Positions 61,419 through 64,000 of a DNA stretch of 64,000 nucleotides are shown here, piece by piece. The DNA is taken from contig JASANG010002025.1 in assembly GCA_030248215.1 (NCBI GenBank), positions 1 through 64,000 on the forward strand, written 5' to 3'. The number at the start of each line of letters is the position of its first letter. The first letter of the stretch is position 1. The position numbers were made by a program, and so were the translations under genes. This stretch comes from Enoplolaimus lenunculus. Taxonomy: Eukaryota > Nematoda > Enoplea > Enoplida > Thoracostomopsidae. The notes under the pieces are model-generated. The model was not told where the DNA came from. It was given only the letters and a program-made list of their open reading frames with translations, and did not search any database.

Positions 61419-62236
61419 AAACTAGAAAAAATTGCTCAGCACTTGAGCAGCGTAGAATATGCTTCATATTCCTATTAAAAGAACAGTAACTAGACCAGCA
61501 CATTCGTTCGATGTAACCTGGAAAAATATTAAGAAACAATGGCGTCCAAAATCATGTTGACTATTAATTCTTCTGAAACATATTGCGGACAGCAAATCTA
61601 TTTTTATGTTGAAAGTTTTTCGCAGATTTATTAGGTATTTTAAGAAATTTCTTAGATAATGGCAGGGTTACAGAGACATGGCTGAAGTATAGCGATCTTT
61701 GCTTTTGCCAGATTAGTCGATGCTGCCAGAATACGGTGAGAATTTTGAGCCTCTAGTCGTGACTATGCAGTGAAACAAATAACTCGGTAGACCTGTAAGT
61801 CGGCTAAAGTCAAGAGTCGCTTTTAACGCATCAATTGCGAGTCATTTTGTGACAATCCCTTGTATGAGAAAGTATCTAAAACAAAATTGGTCATCAATAC
61901 TCTAACTCACCAATTATGTCGCCGTACAGTGTTCTTATGAAATTCAATTAACTATGTTAATAGAGAGCCAAAGGTGAGTTTAGTACGTTCGTGTAGAAAA
62001 CTTCAATACACATTTTAAGCAAAACATTTGTTTCTTACAAAAAGAAAATTACAGAAATTTTGCTATCCGCAATATGTTTCAGAAGAATTAATAGTCAACA
62101 TGATTTTGGACGCCATTGTTTCTTAATATTTTGCCAGGTTACATCGAACGAATGTGCTGGTCTAGTTACTGTTCTTTTAATAGGAATATGAAGCATATTC
62201 TACGCTGCTCAAGTGCTGAGCAATTTTTTCTAGTTT
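61419..62236. mobile_element. Foldback element with ~178-bp near-identical inverted arms
   Basis: The arms 61,419-61,597 and 62,058-62,236 are inverse copies differing at only a few positions (for example GGAAAAATATT against GGCAAAATATT). They start AAACTAGAAAAAATTGCTCA. The 460-bp interior has no recognisable gene. The target duplication is not obvious. Transcripts would form a long hairpin RNA. Confidence 0.85.
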
Positions 62237-62399
62237 CAACCGCTTTACCAAGCTGCTGTATATCCATCAATCTGAACAATGAAAAATGAGAAGACTGTTT
62301 AAACTAAATACAGAGTTTCATTAAATCGTTTGCATGACAGAAACTTTTATTTTGACAACAAGCGCCTAACCAACGTATTTGTATAAAACCAACCATTGG

Positions 62400-62705
62400 G
62401 GCGAAACAACCACGGGGTGACATTGTTCGTTGGGTAAACCAACCGTTGGGGTGAAGCCAACCATTGGGCTGAAACCAACCGTTAAACCGGCCGGTGGAGT
62501 GAGGTGAAACCAACCGTTGGGGTGAAACCAACCGTTGGGGTGAAACCAACGGTTGGGGTGAAACCAACCGTTGGGATGAAACCAACCGTTGGGTTGAAAC
62601 GGACTGTTGGAGTGAAAGCAACCGTTGGGGTGAAACCAACCGTTGGGGTGAAACCGACAGTTGGGGTGAAACCAACCGTTGGGATGAAACCAACCGCAAG
62701 CTCTA
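62400..62705. repeat. Minisatellite, 18-bp unit GGGGTGAAACCAACCGTT
   Basis: About 15 units, more regular in the centre (62,510-62,690). CCAACCGTTGG is an imperfect palindrome and holds Myb-type AACNG sites. The two long open frames (VKPTVG on plus, RLVSPQ on minus) are repeat artefacts. Confidence 0.9.
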
Positions 62706-63149
62706 TAAAGTGGTGAAAGTTATAACCGTAAAATTACATAGCTAACGGGAAAAAAGTGCTGAACCAAAATGGAAAATTTCGTGCACTTTCTGTAACGAGT
62801 TTTTTGACCGTAAATACTGAAGGCCACGCTCTTTTGGCAAATTCTTTGGCACAGATATTGCCGACGGACCAGTATACCAGTGTACAAAATTTAAACGAAA
62901 TAGGTCTGCCATTACTTGAGTACCAACATGCAAACTAAACTGAAAATACGCACTTGAGAAGCGCGAACCATATATATGAACACTATCGTGTTCATATGAT
63001 TATGTAACATATATCGCGTTAATAGCTGTCATTTCAATAGTAAAAAATTATTATAGACAAAACTTTATAAGCTTTCTGCATAGCCAAAAAGGGAGCACTG
63101 ACCTTATTGCGTATCGTGAGCAAGTATCCGCAGGGTGGGTTAGAATATA
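62706..63149. other. Unique sequence, no gene supported
   Basis: TATATATGAACACTATCGTGTTCATATGAT at 62,970-63,000 contains the palindrome GAACACTATCGTGTTC. Short frames on both strands have no recognisable domain. Confidence 0.4.
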
Positions 63150-63580
63150 CTGCATTGACCCGAATAAGAGGGGGAGGGGTAATAAGAGGGGGTCCCCATT
63201 TTGAGTCCCGATCAATAGTAGTCCGTGTCCCTAATAAGAGTCCGTAAGCGGATAGAGGACGTAAACCCTAATCAGAGTCCATAAATGACAATTATCCCTA
63301 ATTGTGGCACATAAATGACTCCAGGACCAAATATAGTTGAGTTCGAAACAAAGCGGACTTAAGTTTTAAAAATCACAGTCCAAAACCTTGCATTATCGCT
63401 CAAGCTTTTGATGCAAGGCAAAAAACTTTTAATTCAACGGATAGTTGTAATACCGGATATATATCAGTAACGAAGGGTGGCGGAGAGCGGGAGAAAATAA
63501 ATAACAGTCCGTAACCGAATAACAGGGAAGGTACCCACTGGAGAGGCCAAATAAATATCAGTCCCCTCTTATTCGGGTCA
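63150..63580. mobile_element. MITE-2, near full length (431 bp)
   Basis: It starts CTGCATTGACCCGAATAAGA after TA and ends CTCTTATTCGGGTCA; the last six bases of the right TIR are lost. Orientation is opposite to 27,338-27,774. Confidence 0.88.
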
Positions 63581-64000
63581 GGAGTTCCACTTGTGGTTCT
63601 ATAAACTTTCACACAGCATAACGAATGATCAAAATTAAAACTCTCAGCTTATTTTACCATGACACACTATATTTTGGGCCGCTTTTAATGATGTTTTTGA
63701 AAGTTCAACATGAAAATTCAACCCTAGTAACGGGTATTATTGTAAATCATGAACCAACCAGACTAAAACACCACATTGGCTGATGCCAAAAAAAAATAAT
63801 TAAAATCGTCAGTTGCACTGTCATAAGATTTTACACAAACATAGATGACACATTTACTATACAAAAAGACAAGGAACGACTCTTTCTCATCAGGGCAAGC
63901 GCACAACAAAATCAGCTAATTTTCATTAAAATAATTCTTTAAAATAGTTTGAATACGTATCTGGCATGGTGTAACCGGATATCGGTGTCTGTTTCCGTTT
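63581..64000. other. Right-hand end of window
   Basis: AT-rich. AACCGGATATCGGTGTCTG at the very end resembles the hAT-like ATATCCGG family. No gene was recognised. Confidence 0.4.

Noticed and set aside
62304-62716. Frames reading VKPTVG and RLVSPQ repeats
   Set aside because: They are products of the 18-bp minisatellite on opposite strands.

Overview
This is an AT-rich, intron-rich, transposon-saturated window from a metazoan nuclear genome. The evidence is exons of a DEG/ENaC sodium channel, C-type lectin-like domain (CTLD) exons, an SLC6 neurotransmitter-transporter locus, tRNA-derived SINEs and a Polinton. I favour a marine invertebrate, possibly a tunicate, but nothing here proves the phylum. 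No CRISPR array, operon, rRNA gene or convincing functional tRNA was seen.

Positions 1-2400 hold the end of a Polinton/Maverick: the 5' part of a protein-primed DNA polymerase B gene (minus strand, running off the left edge), a divergent small Zn-finger-like gene, and two minisatellites near the presumed terminus.

The main host gene is on the minus strand from 32,023 down to 10,723. Seven exons with matching splice phases encode, in order: TM1 of a DEG/ENaC channel, the family signature FPAVTICNLNPYKR, a segment ending in a perfect furin site (RKKR/S), a first CTLD split over two exons 12 kb apart, a second CTLD in one exon, and the first half of a third CTLD. The rest of the channel (third CTLD, Cys-rich ectodomain, TM2) was not found to the left and would lie beyond the window. 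A sodium channel with C-type lectin modules inserted in its ectodomain is the most striking thing here.

On the plus strand at 54,498-57,605 lies a decayed SLC6 (Na+/Cl- neurotransmitter symporter) gene or pseudogene with five clear exons and one relic exon, but with an in-frame stop, a missing acceptor and a frameshift.

Most of the rest is mobile DNA. (a) MITE-1: about 650-800 bp, TIR TGCGGGGTTCACGTTATAAC, TSD TTA/TAA (PIF/Harbinger-like), studded with the palindrome AATATCATATGATATT; about 15 copies. (b) MITE-2: about 430 bp, TIR CTGTAGTGACCCGAATAAG, TSD TA (Tc1/mariner-like); 7 copies. (c) MITE-3: TIR TGTCACTCACACGTTA, TSD TTA/TAA, often carrying a minisatellite. (d) A 2164-bp element with 57-bp perfect TIRs and TSD TAA. 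(e) hAT-like elements with ATATCCGG arrays, GATGTGCCGATACC ends or CAGGCCCGTAGCCAG ends. (f) A piggyBac-type MITE (TTAA/CCCTTT). (g) Tandem tRNA-derived SINEs. (h) Long inverted repeats. A 19-21 bp minisatellite (GGCGGGAAATTCAAATTTT) recurs in at least three unrelated element families and reads as tandem E2F plus CHR-like sites. Many elements are nested in one another, with readable target-site duplications.
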